A DNA stretch of 64,000 nt from Fusobacterium varium (lineage in GTDB: Bacteria; Fusobacteriota; Fusobacteriia; Fusobacteriales; Fusobacteriaceae). The position numbers and the translations under genes are program-made. Below the pieces are notes generated by a model. It was given only the letters and a program-made list of their open reading frames with translations, was not told where the DNA came from and searched no databases. The stretch covers positions 1,488,001 to 1,552,000 of the forward strand of contig LR134390.1 in assembly GCA_900637705.1 (NCBI GenBank), given 5' to 3'. Shown here one piece after another: positions 49,747 to 59,300 of the stretch (its first letter is position 1; the number at the start of each line of letters is the position of its first letter).

Positions 49747-49845
49747 GAACATCATTCCCTCGATGTTTTTTACAAAATAATCATTCATTTTCAGAAACGG
49801 ACATTTTCTGAAGGTCACCTATGAAAAGCCCACTTGGGCTTTTTC
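49747..49845 (+). ncRNA. Candidate small RNA (~99 nt)
   Basis: Bounded by the promoter at 49712-49740 and the perfect terminator AAAAGCCC ACTT GGGCTTTTT (49824-49844). Inside, hairpins CATC attccct GATG followed by a T run, and TTTCAGAAA / TTTTCTGAA, indicate structure; GGTCACCT lies between. No start codon with a ribosome site is present. No known riboswitch or housekeeping RNA recognised. Confidence 0.6.
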
Positions 49846-49863
49846 GTTTAATGATTTCAAAAC

Positions 49864-49913
49864 AAAAAAGATATTACAGCAGCATATTTTACACTGTCTA
49901 TAATATCTCTTTT
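49864..49913 (-). terminator. Terminator for the minus-strand gene at 50045
   Basis: AAAAAAGATATTA / TATAATATCTCTTTT stem; on the minus strand it ends in a T run. Confidence 0.6.
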
Positions 49914-50044
49914 ATTTTATACTTCATAAATAATAATGTACCTCATCATTTATATAAGTAACATCTAATATTAAATTGTATTTTCCATAAAAATCTTCTA
50001 AGCTTCCTTTATGTTTATCATAACTCTATATTTAAAATAAAATT

Positions 50045-50562
50045 CTACCAACTTTTAAAGGAAATTTTCTCATATAATTCTATACTTTTTTCTTTAAGCA
50101 TATCAGCTAAATCTCTATTATAACTTTCAATCTCTTTTTTTAAAAAACTGCAAATCTCATTTATTTTAGTCAAATGATTTATAAGTTCCTCTTTTATTTC
50201 ATGTTCATTTTTGAATTCAGTTTCTTTTAAAGAAATATGATATTTTCTTCCTTTCTCATTACAGGGAGTTTTATTCCTTCTATTGAGTCAGGTGAAACTT
50301 TTAATAATTCCCCACTTCCAGAAAAAGGTAGTGAAAAAATTATTTTATTTTTCTCTACTATTTCCTTTATTTCTCCATAGGAAAAATTTAAATATTCTAT
50401 TTTATTTTCTTTATAAATTTTTTCTACCATTTTAGAAAATTTTAAAAAATTAGTTTTCCCCTTTTTAGTTTCATTTTCTAAATCTCTTAGAGCATAATCT
50501 CTCATTCTATTCAAATAAGTACTACATATTGTTCCAGTAAAAATAATGAATTTATCTTCCAT
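50045..50562 (-). CDS. Hypothetical protein (172 aa), one frameshift
   Basis: The N-terminal frame (MEDKFIIFTGTICSTYLNRM... to 50227) and a second frame ending at 50045 (SLKETEFKNEHEIKEELIN...) join if one T is added at a TTT run near 50237, giving exactly 173 codons. The protein is soluble, alpha/beta N-terminal and helical C-terminal. The opening FIIFTGTICSTYLNRM resembles a nucleotide-fold strand and turn, but I assign no family. Good ribosome site (GGGGGA). Confidence 0.55.
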
Positions 50563-50993
50563 ATAGTCCCCCTTTTCTCTGCCATTATTAATTATAATAA
50601 AGCTGTTTGCTTAAAATTTATTTTTACTCTATATAAATTTAATAATAATTTTTTATTCCCTATACTATATTATATCATACTTTTTAGATTTATTTTTTAT
50701 TCTCTTATTTTTAAGATATTTTTCTAGCAATATAGGATTTAATAAAGCTTTCTCCTCTCTTTTATAAATTTCTTTATTTATCAATTATCTTTAGTTTTTT
50801 CTTTTCAACAAAATATAGTATACAATATACTAACATCTGGTAAAATAAATATTTTTATGTTAATTTATTTTTTTCTTTAGTCCTCTCTTATTCAATACTT
50901 TTATTTTTGTTTTTTCTTTTGGATATTTTTTTTATTGAAAATAGTTTTTGATTATGATATAGTCTTATATGAACACTTAAGGGGGATTTTATT
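50563..50993. promoter_or_regulatory. Divergent intergenic region with promoter for the YoaK-like gene
   Basis: TTGAAA at 50935, 17-base spacer and TATAGT at 50958 precede the gene at 50994. The rest of the stretch is AT-rich with nothing else visible. Confidence 0.5.
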
Positions 50994-51659
50994 ATGGAAG
51001 CAAAGAAAAATAAGGTAGATGAAAGTTTAATTTTTATGGGTCTTCTTACTTTTATTGGGGGATTTATTAATGCATATGCATTTTTTACAAGAGGGCAAGC
51101 TTTTGTTAGTATGCATACAGGAAATATGGCTAAAATAGGATTATCTTTATATCAGAATGATTTTAATATGCTTATATCAAGTATTGTGCCTATATTAGGT
51201 TGTCTTTTAGGAGCTGTATTTGCTCAGTTGCTAAAATCCATTTTGAAGGAATATGAACTGCCAAAACTGCAGAAAGCTCTTTTAATTACAGAACTTATTA
51301 TTCTATTAGGAATCGGATTTATTTCTACTTCCTTTTCTAATAATATAGTAAATTTTTTACTTTCTGTTATAACAACTTTCCAGTTAAGCAATTTTAGAAA
51401 ATATAATGGCAATGTCCATAATAGTACTATTGCAACAGGGAATTTAAGAAGTCTTGGAGCTCATATAGGTGATGTTTTAATAAAGAAAGATATTGAATCT
51501 TTTAAAATAGCTTCTAAATATTTTATATTGGTATTTTCTTTTCCAGTTGGAATATTCTTTGGTGGATTTCTTAGTACTCTATGTGGCATATATGCAATTT
51601 GGTTTTGCTGTATTATTTTATTATTTTTAACTTCATTAATCAAATACGAAAATAAATAA
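50994..51659 (+). CDS. YoaK family (DUF1275) membrane protein, second copy
   Basis: A 221-residue polytopic protein with the family motifs FVSMHTGNMAKIGLSL after the first helices and VHNSTIATGNLRSLGAHIG in the second half. It is clearly diverged from the copy at 8984-9667, so not a recent duplicate. Monocistronic; GGGGGA ribosome site and its own terminator. Confidence 0.87.
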   Translation: MEAKKNKVDESLIFMGLLTFIGGFINAYAFFTRGQAFVSMHTGNMAKIGLSLYQNDFNMLISSIVPILGCLLGAVFAQLLKSILKEYELPKLQKALLITELIILLGIGFISTSFSNNIVNFLLSVITTFQLSNFRKYNGNVHNSTIATGNLRSLGAHIGDVLIKKDIESFKIASKYFILVFSFPVGIFFGGFLSTLCGIYAIWFCCIILLFLTSLIKYENK

Positions 51660-51667
51660 TTTTTATA

Positions 51668-51697
51668 AAAAACACCTTATTTTTCTTAAGGTGTTTT
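51668..51697. terminator. Bidirectional terminator
   Basis: AAAAACACCTTA / TAAGGTGTTTTT between convergent genes. Confidence 0.85.
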
Positions 51698-51720
51698 TAT
51701 TTCATCTACTTTTGATTTTG

Positions 51721-52080
51721 CTATTTCATCTTAATTTCATCTTTTCCTATATATAAATCACTTGTTAAAAATTCTTTTAAAGTCATATTTACTACTGTGG
51801 GTACACAATATTCATAATCATATAAAAAAATTACTTTCAATAAAGGTGAGTAATTTTCACTTTTAATATATTTCAATAATTCTTTGTAATTATGTTTTAA
51901 ACATTCCAACGTATTTTTTAACTCTGTATAATATAATAAATCTGAATAACTAAATTCAGGAACAATAATCTTAGTTTTCACTCTTTCTTTTTTCTTAAAA
52001 GATTCTTTTAAAAGTTCATGATACAATATCATAGCATTTATTAACTGCTGATCTAAATTATTCTTAACAACTCTTTTCAT
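51721..52080 (-). CDS. Hypothetical protein, paralog of 25509-25874
   Basis: A 119-residue protein with the same block order as its paralog: VKNNLDQQLINAM, IVPEFSYSDLLYY, CLKHNYKELLKYIKSENYSPLLKVIFLYDYE. N-terminus basic; no membrane helix or signal. The function is not known. Two copies 26 kb apart, each monocistronic, suggest a lineage-specific family. Confidence 0.7.
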   Translation of the reverse strand: MKRVVKNNLDQQLINAMILYHELLKESFKKKERVKTKIIVPEFSYSDLLYYTELKNTLECLKHNYKELLKYIKSENYSPLLKVIFLYDYEYCVPTVVNMTLKEFLTSDLYIGKDEIKMK

Positions 52081-52799
52081 TTTTTATTTCCACCCCATTT
52101 TAATGTCTTTTTAGTATTGCTCATACTTTTATTATAGCACCTGTCATTAAGTTTTTAAATATATTAAATACCATTCTTTCTAATTTTAATATTATAATTA
52201 CAATACTAAATTTTTAATGCAACAAATTTTTTAATATAATACTTCTATTTTTTATTATACATACTTTATTCTTATCAGTCGAAAAAATTTAAAAACTATT
52301 TAAGTATTTTAAATAAAGCAAATAAATATTTTATAACAAATTTAACTTTTAAAACTATCTTTATAATTTTATTCTAAATTATTAGAAAAATCCTCTTATT
52401 TTTTTTATAATATTTATTTTTAAAAAATATCTTTATTTAGTATATTTATAATATATTTTCTATTTTCAATGTCCAATAACGAGCTTTTATACTAATATAT
52501 TTTGTAAATTTTTTAAACATATAAAACTATTTCAAAAAAATAAAAATTTTTTTTGTATACGAAAAAAAGCTGATATTCTCCATATACTTTCGTTCACAAA
52601 CCACCTCGTTGTCTGTTTTTTAGTATTTTTATAGCAATACTATTACAAAAGTTATTTTATATCTTTTTATATTTTTCTTTTTTCTATTGAAAAAAAATTT
52701 TTTTTCTATATAATATATTCGTTAAATGTTTTCTATATTAATACTGGGAGAAGATTTTATCATTTTATACATAAACTTAATTTACTTAAGGAGGAAAAA
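52081..52799. other. Long gene-free region before the sigma factor
   Basis: About 720 bases of very AT-rich DNA. The only clear signal is TTGAAA (52687), 16-base spacer, TATAAT (52709-52714), a promoter for the sigma gene about 90 bases downstream. The leader after it is long enough for regulation, but I see no strong hairpin. Confidence 0.45.
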
Positions 52800-53392
52800 A
52801 TGATAAATATTCACACTATTCATGCTGCTCAAGAGGGTGACGAAGACGCCATACAACAAATCTTTGAAAGTTTTAAACAACTCATAATTTTCAAAACAAA
52901 AAATATTTCTTTCACGGTGGAGATAGAGATGATGTTATGCAAGAAGCTATGATTGGGCTTTTAAAAGCTATAAATGCTTATGATGAAAATAAAAATGCTT
53001 CTTTCACAACTTTTGCATTATTATGCATTAAACGCCAAATTATTACTGCATTAAAAAATTCAAATTCAGGAAAAAACAGAATACTAAACATGGCAGTTTC
53101 TACTTCTTCAGATGATGAAGATGAGGCAGATCTCACATATGATAATAAGTCATTCAATTTTTATAATCCAGAAGAAATTTACCTTAGTAAAGAAAAAATG
53201 AAGTATCTCAACCAATATTTAAAAACACATTTGAGCCCTATGGAAAATGAAATTTTTGAATATATGCTTGCTGAAATGTCTTATACAGAAATAGCAAAAA
53301 AAACTGGAAGAGAATTAAAATCTGTAGATAACAGTATACAGAGAATAAAGAAAAAGTTGAAAACTTTTATTGAAGAATATGAAAAAAATTAA
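52800..53392 (+). CDS. SigH-like sigma-70 family RNA polymerase sigma factor, one frameshift
   Basis: About 197 residues. Region 2 is visible as GDRDDVMQEAMIGLLKAINAY (core binding and -10 recognition) with TTFALLCIKRQI; region 4 is the C-terminal helix-turn-helix LAEMSYTEIAKKTGRELKSVDNSIQRI. It most resembles SigH/ECF-intermediate sigmas. Just before region 2 an A run (near 52905) is one base short; adding it gives exactly 198 codons. Start ATG 52800 follows GGAGG. A degenerate paralog lies downstream. Confidence 0.85.
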
Positions 53393-53401
53393 TCATTAAA
53401 A

Positions 53402-53436
53402 AATCCCTTTGCATAGTTTTACTATGCAAGGGGATT
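53402..53436 (+). terminator. Terminator of the sigma gene
   Basis: AATCCCTTTGCATAG / CTATGCAAGGGGATT long stem, one mismatch-like GT, T run after. Confidence 0.8.
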
Positions 53437-53445
53437 CATACTTTT

Positions 53446-53541
53446 TTAAATCACTATTAATTTTTCTAAAAACAGGAGTTCAGCTAGTACTACTCCTATT
53501 AAACCCATTCCTAACATAACTAAAAATAATTTTACTTTCAA
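53446..53541 (-). CDS. Small hydrophobic peptide (31 aa), TTG start
   Basis: Reads as MKVKLFLVMLGMGLIGVVLA... with a single membrane helix, then ELLFLEKLIVI. GGGAAG stands 7 bases before a TTG codon. It converges on the sigma terminator. The composition is that of small membrane proteins or type I toxins; weakly supported because of the non-ATG start. Confidence 0.4.
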   Translation of the reverse strand: MKVKLFLVMLGMGLIGVVLAELLFLEKLIVI

Positions 53542-53820
53542 TTACTCACTTCCCTTTATGTTAAAAATAATTAAATTTAATTTTTAATATTATAACATAT
53601 TTTTGACATAAAATTAAATTTATTAAGCTTATGACTTTATTTATTTTATTATATTCTTTATTTTTTATTTTATTTTATTTTTCATTTTAATTAATTCTTT
53701 ATTTCTACATATTTTATCAATTTATTAATATTATTTACTCCTGATTTACTAAAAATAATTCTTATGTTATAATACTATAACAATAATAAAATTAGTCTTG
53801 TATTAATAGGAGGTTATTTT

Positions 53821-54300
53821 ATGGAAAAACTACCTAATATAAACTCTACATCTTCTATTATTATCTATTTTAAAGTTCATGATTTTCTTTTTTATGAAAA
53901 ATTTATTATATCTTTAAAGAATTTTTTTACTTGCTTTTTTTTAAAGATAATTAATACTTTTTCTGAAATTGTTTTTCAATATATTTATCTCCAATTAAAA
54001 TTTACTAATAAAACAAGCAAAAAATATAAAATTCTTAACATAATTTTTAAAAATTCTGATCTAGATTTTTATGATAAAATATTTTCTAATCATTTATTTG
54101 AATATTTTCTTAAAACGCATTTAACAAAAATGGAAAATCAAGTTTTAAAATTTCTTATTCTAAATATTGATGAAACTAAAATTTATAACAGGACTGGAAT
54201 GGATAGTATTTTCATTAATAAAAGAATTGAAGGAATAAGAAAAAAATTTAAAAAATTTATGGAAAAAGAAGATTGTCATTTTAAAAATTACACTTCATAG
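53821..54300 (+). CDS. Degenerate sigma-like protein
   Basis: A 159-residue protein whose C-terminus copies the sigma factor upstream: FEYFLKTHLTKMENQVLKFL and INKRIEGIRKKFKKFMEK align with NQYLKTHLSPMENEIFEYML and DNSIQRIKKKLKTFIEE. Region 2 is not recognisable; the N-terminal half is Phe/Ile/Lys-rich. It may have lost core binding and retain only a region 4-like module. Own promoter (TTTACT-17-TATAAT near 53750) and AGGAGG site; 24 bases before the PAP2 gene. Confidence 0.6.
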   Translation: MEKLPNINSTSSIIIYFKVHDFLFYEKFIISLKNFFTCFFLKIINTFSEIVFQYIYLQLKFTNKTSKKYKILNIIFKNSDLDFYDKIFSNHLFEYFLKTHLTKMENQVLKFLILNIDETKIYNRTGMDSIFINKRIEGIRKKFKKFMEKEDCHFKNYTS

Positions 54301-54323
54301 TTTCCAAAATACTTGGAGGACAA

Positions 54324-54859
54324 ATGTTTCACTTTTTTGAATCTATAGACATTCAAATTTTATTCTTTATTCAAGAACATTATAAAACTTCTCTTTTCGA
54401 CAAATTGATGCCAATAATAACCAAGCTAGGAAATATAGGTATATTCTGGATAGTACTTGCTTGTATCTTTATTTTTATAAAAAAATACAGAAAAATTGGA
54501 ATAATGATTTTATCTCAATATTTTTATGTACATTACTTGGAAATATTATTCTCAAACCTTTAGTTAAAAGGATAAGACCATTTGAGTTAGTCTATTTTAC
54601 ACAATTATTGATATCTGCCCCAAAGGATTTTTCTTTTCCTTCTGGGCATACAATGGTTTCTTTTGCTTCAGCATCTATAATAATTTCTCAAAATAAAAAA
54701 TGGGGTATATACGCATTTATTCTTGCTTTTTTAATAGGATTTTCACGTTTATATCTTTTTGTACATTTCCCTACTGATGTGATAATAGGAGCTTTTATTG
54801 GTTCCATTCTAGGAGTAGTTTCAATAAAAATATATAATAAATATATTATCATAAAATAA
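54324..54859 (+). CDS. PAP2-family membrane phosphatase, one frameshift
   Basis: About 178 residues, five to six membrane helices. All three lipid phosphatase motifs survive: KPLVKRIRPF, PSGHTM and SRLYLFVHFPTDV. The substrate may be undecaprenyl pyrophosphate or phosphatidic acid-type lipids. The frame breaks near 54510, where GATTTTATC needs one more T; with it the gene is exactly 179 codons. It is probably co-transcribed with the degenerate sigma gene; GGAGG ribosome site. Confidence 0.85.
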
Positions 54860-54860
54860 A

Positions 54861-54884
54861 AACTCCCCTTATTTTAGGGGAGTT
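54861..54884. terminator. Bidirectional terminator
   Basis: AACTCCCCT / AGGGGAGTT hairpin; the end of the minus-strand gene at 54874 runs into it. Confidence 0.8.
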
Positions 54885-55069
54885 CTAATTTATAAATTTT
54901 TACTACTTCACCATACTCTTTAAGTAATTTAAAAAGTATTACACTATTTGACATATCTTGTTTTTTCTTCAATTTTTTTAATTTTTTATTTATATATTTA
55001 AAATCCTCTTCGATAAAACAACAACCAAATAGTCTGTAAGTTTTTCTACTTCTTTATCAACTATTTCAT
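54874..55069 (-). pseudogene. Small DNA-binding-like protein paralog, two frameshifts
   Basis: The main frame reads TYRLFGCCFIEEDFKYINKK..., matching the 66-residue protein at 29698 (YRLYGCWLTKKEYIFIKNK). To join the ATG at 55069 to this frame, one A must be added in AAATAG and one in GAAGTAG; the gene is then exactly 66 codons. It starts 10 bases after fadA. It lacks an AT-hook. Confidence 0.5.
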
Positions 55070-55079
55070 AGTATCACTC

Positions 55080-55441
55080 TTACTTTATTGCTTCAAATAT
55101 ACTGATTATTTCTTCCTGCTTCCTCATATCTGCCTCAAGTTCCTTTTTAGCCTCACCATATTTTTTTGCTAATTCCTGATATTGTCCTTTATAAAACTTA
55201 TTATCTTTTACACTTAATATTCTTTTTTCTTTCTCTGATATCTCTGCATACATTTTTCTTTGAGCTTCTAATGTTTTTTCTGCCTCTTCTGCCTCAGCTT
55301 TTCTTTGATTGTACATTGCTCTTTCCTCTGCTTCTAATTGTTGAAGATTAAGTTCAAGCTGCTCCAATGTAGACATTACATCTGTTGCTGAATATGATAC
55401 TGCTGATACTGCCAGAAGACACCCTATTATTATTTTTTCAT
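55080..55441 (-). CDS. fadA: FadA-type adhesin, one frameshift in the signal peptide
   Basis: A 120-residue FadA-family adhesin: signal peptide (MKK then IIIGCLLAVSAVSYSAT) and a helical hairpin with KFYKGQYQELAKKYGEAKKE, matching FYKSQYQELASKYEDALKKL of F. nucleatum FadA, and the IISIFEAIK end. FadA forms filaments and binds host cadherins in F. nucleatum. After ATGAAAAAA one A is missing; with it the gene is exactly 121 codons. Start ATG 55441 follows AGGGGAT. Third gene after the second autotransporter. Confidence 0.85.
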
Positions 55442-55463
55442 CTTATCCCCTTTTAGTTTTTCT

Positions 55464-55894
55464 TTATTTATTTTCCTCTTCTTTTTCGCTGATTCTTCTA
55501 CCTTTATATACTCTTTTAATACATCGTTTATCTTGTACTTCTCAACTATTTCATTTATTACCTTTACTTTTTCTTCTCCAAGTTTTTGATTAAATAGCGC
55601 CTGTTGAACTTGTGGATATACTTCCACTGTATTTTTATCCTTTAATAGTTCTGCATTGTTTTTGTATACTTCTAATAATTCATAGTCATGTATTTGAACT
55701 GTTTTTTGAGCTATTGAATTAAGATAAAATTCTATCTCCATATTAAGTTTCATTTCTTCAAGATACTTTTTTTCCTCTTCTGTATATTCTTTTTTTCCCA
55801 TTTCTTCAAGGATAGCTTTTCTCACTAAAAGTTGTGCAATTGCATCTTTATTTTCCCCTAAAGTTTCTAATTCCTTTTTTGTTAATTTTATCAT
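55464..55894 (-). CDS. Chaperone-like helical protein (SurA/PrsA N-domain-like), one frameshift
   Basis: About 143 residues, fully helical. KKELETLGENKDAIAQLLVRKAILEEM followed by YKNNAELLKDKNTVEVYPQV and LFNQKLGEEKVKVINEIVEKY resembles the N-terminal helical region of SurA/PrsA-type proteins. No signal peptide is visible, which is odd for a periplasmic chaperone. Without correction it runs into the fadA start as 154 residues; adding one A in the AAAAAG run (about 55490) makes it end at 55464 and gives exactly 144 codons. Sits between the AT-hook gene and fadA. Confidence 0.6.
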
Positions 55895-55911
55895 TGCTTT
55901 CCTCCAAGTTA

Positions 55912-56133
55912 TTATACTTTTATTTTCTTTTTATTATCTTTTCCATCTAAGTATTTTCCATATTTTTTAAAAAGATTTAAAATTATCTTATTATTTGTTC
56001 CATATTCCTCTTTTAAACTTTTGAAACTTTCTTGAATTAATAAGTATTCTTTTTCAGTGAAGCGACACCCAAGGGCACAATAATTTTTTACTCCACTTCC
56101 TAAAGGACGACCTCTTTTTCTTTTTTCTACCAT
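55912..56133 (-). CDS. AT-hook protein downstream of autotransporter 2
   Basis: A 73-residue basic protein: KRKRGRPLGSGVKNYCALG at the N-terminus is an AT-hook; CRFTEKEYLLIQESFKSLKEE is the shared ribbon-helix-like element. It parallels the 29998-30339 gene, which lies at the same position behind autotransporter 1. It begins the small operon with the chaperone-like gene and fadA (17-base gap). Its ribosome site (AAAAGAGG) is adequate. Confidence 0.7.
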   Translation of the reverse strand: MVEKRKRGRPLGSGVKNYCALGCRFTEKEYLLIQESFKSLKEEYGTNNKIILNLFKKYGKYLDGKDNKKKIKV

Positions 56134-56193
56134 ATTTTGACCTCTTTTAATAATAATGAAATTACTTTAAAACTAGTATAATTTTGAAAATTT

Positions 56194-56270
56194 AGAAAGG
56201 TTTGTGCAAATTACTGTAGTAAATAAATTATTATTTTTACTTTCATAATTATGTAACCACAAACCTCTCT
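56194..56270. repeat. Inverted repeat between autotransporter 2 and AT-hook gene
   Basis: AGAAAGGTTTGTG and CACAAACCTCTCT are near-perfect complements separated by about 50 bases. It may be a long hairpin or an operator pair. Confidence 0.45.
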
Positions 56271-56327
56271 AATAGAAAATTCTAAAATTATATTTTTTTA
56301 CTAATTACCTTCAGTATATTAATATGA

Positions 56328-59300
56328 TTAGAATTTGTAATTGAATCTTACACCATATTTGATAGATGAATCTTTTTTATGTGATTCATCTGCTGCTTCC
56401 ACTTCAAATGTTACTCCCATATGGTTGGCTTTCTCCACTGTCAGTCCTACTTTTCCTGATAGTTTTCCTTCTCTCTCTTCTGGAGTGATTAGACTATAAT
56501 ATCCTTCTTCTCCATTTTTAAGTCTTGCTTTGTTTCCATCATAGTTATCTCCGAATTCATATGCATATTTTACATCTGCTGTTACTTTTACAGATATATC
56601 ATTTCCTGCATAAATTCTTTGTGATGCTTTTACTCCTGCTGCTGCCTGTGCGCTTAAGTAATCATTATCTTTAATTTGTACTTCAAGTCCACCTTTGCTT
56701 CCAGCATGCTCTTTAAAGTCATCTACTTTTCCATATTCTAAATCTAAATCAGCATATACATCTAATTGTCTAGATAAATCTGTATAGATAACTTTTGTAA
56801 GTTTGTTGTCAAATGCTACAGAGTAAGTATTATACTCTCCTTTATTTTCAAATGTTTCTTGAAGATTAAGTTTTCTCTTAGCAATATGTCTGTTGTATCC
56901 TAGTTCTATTCTTGATAACCATGATACTTTATGCTCATCACTTAGATTTTTAACTCTGTGAGCTCCTACTCTCAATGAGTATACATCTTCTTTTGATCCA
57001 CCATCATCAAAGTCAAATTTAGATCCAGCGAATCCTATTGTATATCCATACTTGCTTCCATACTCTGTTCCCTCTTTTTCTTTCATATATAGAAGTCCCA
57101 TTACTTTGTAGTCATAGTCGTCTATTCCTAAAGTAGAATCCTTGTAGTTTCCATCAGTATAGATAACACTGTATTTACTGCTGTCTTTAGTCAGGTTGTA
57201 TGATGATTCAAGTTCATAGAAAGAATTATTAAATGCCTGATTAATATCCTGCATTCTTCCTTGAATAGTTGCATAGATATCTCCTCTGAATTCAGCTAAT
57301 TTCAATGATGTTTCTCTTTCAAATTGATCTGCTGGAAGACCTTCTAAGTATTCATTTAATCCTTTCAAAATATCAGCATCTCTTCCACTTCCACCACTAT
57401 TTTTAAGAATATTATCCAATCCTTTATCCATTGCATCAAATTGTTCCCCTATTGTCAAGTCTGCATATGGTCTTTTTGCAATAACAAGGCTTCCTTTATC
57501 TGTAATTTTAGCAATAAATAGAGGTGATGTTACAGGAGTAAGTTTAGTTCCTGTTATTGTTCCTAATGCTGTATTTACAAATCCTTCCATTTCATATGAA
57601 ATACCATTTCCTGTTGAAGCAAAGTTTGGAAGCAGTCTTACTTCTCCACTTACACTATGTGCATTAAATAGAGGTGTTCCTGTTGTTGCATCTACATATG
57701 CTCCATCAACTATTATATCTCCTGCTGTAGAAAGTGTTCCTCCTATAGCTGTATACTGGTCGTTAATCAATATAGTTCCATCTGGTTTTATTGTTACTAC
57801 TCCTACTTCAGCCGTAGCTAAACCACTTGAATCTTCACCTGTTGCTCCTGGTGCTACATTCATTGTTCCAGTGTTAGTAATATGTCCTGTTCCTGTTATT
57901 CCAACTCCATTATTAACATTTAAAGTTCCTGTATTTATTAGATTTGCCTGATTTCCAACAACCATTCCTGCTCCAGAATTTATTGTTATAATACCATTAT
58001 TTTCTATTGTACTTCCAGGACCAGATGCAGACATTCCTACATTGACAGCCCCACATATAGGTGAAGCATTTCCTCCTAATGTAATAACTCCTTCATTTAC
58101 AGCTATTGCTCCATTTCTTACAATAACTCCAACTCCACCATTATCTACATCAATTATTCCATAGTTCTCAAAACGAGTTTTATCTCCAGTAATTATATTA
58201 CTTCCATCAACATACACACCAACAGAGTGATCTTCATGAACTTTTATTGTAGCTCCTGCTGCATTGAAGATTTTTGTTCCACCTGCTCCATAGATTCCAA
58301 CTGAGTTTAAATGCTTTGTTGGATCAGAATGATTTGAAGGTCCTCCCTCTACATAAGTTTCTCCTACAGTTATATTTCCAGAATTATTTACTGTATTAGC
58401 TCCATTAGAGAATATTCCTACAGATGACATACCTAAATTCATATCAGCACTATTATTGATTGTTGCAGAATTAGAAGTCATAGTTGTTGATATTTCTTTC
58501 CCTGCTGCATCTACAGTTACTATAGCCTGTTGTACATAGATTCCATATCCACTGTTTCCTACTGACCAGTTTCCTCCTGATGTAGTTATAGTTCCTGATC
58601 CCAGTTTCTTATAGATTCCTACTGATGCTGTATCATCTTTTCCAGTTCCCTTATCATCTATTGTTATAGCTCCAGTATATGTTATATTTCCAGTTCCTTC
58701 ACTTGCAATACCAACACTTGTATTTGCACCAATTCCCATGTTTCCTGTTACTACTGAATCCATTCCTTTGGCATATACTCCTATTGCATTACCTGTTCCT
58801 ACTGTAATGTTTGACATGTTAGCAGTTATTGTTCCTCCAGTTCCTTCTCCATAGATTCCAACTCCTTCTGTTCCAACAGCCATTGTTTCTGTTCCAGTTC
58901 CTTGAGTAATTACACTTCCAGGTGCCATTTTTTTTCCAAAAACACCTATACTGTAGTTTCCTGCTGAAAGATTTCCACTTCCTGTATATGAACCACCACT
59001 TAAAACAACCCCTATTGATGAAGAGGCTTTATTTATACATAATGAAGAATTTCCAACTGCTACATTACCATTTACAGTAATTATACTATTTTCTCCATAT
59101 ATACCAATATTATTATCTCCTCCACTTATATTTACTGTTCCTGCTACTGTAAGGTTAGAGTTTCCTTTTGCCATTACTCCTACTTGATTAGATGTTCCAG
59201 CACCTCCAATAGAAATTCCTCCTGCTGTAGTTCCTGTTGAACTATTAAGTGCCATTCCCAGAGTATAGCTTCCTGATTGTGTTATTACAGGTGCAGTTCC

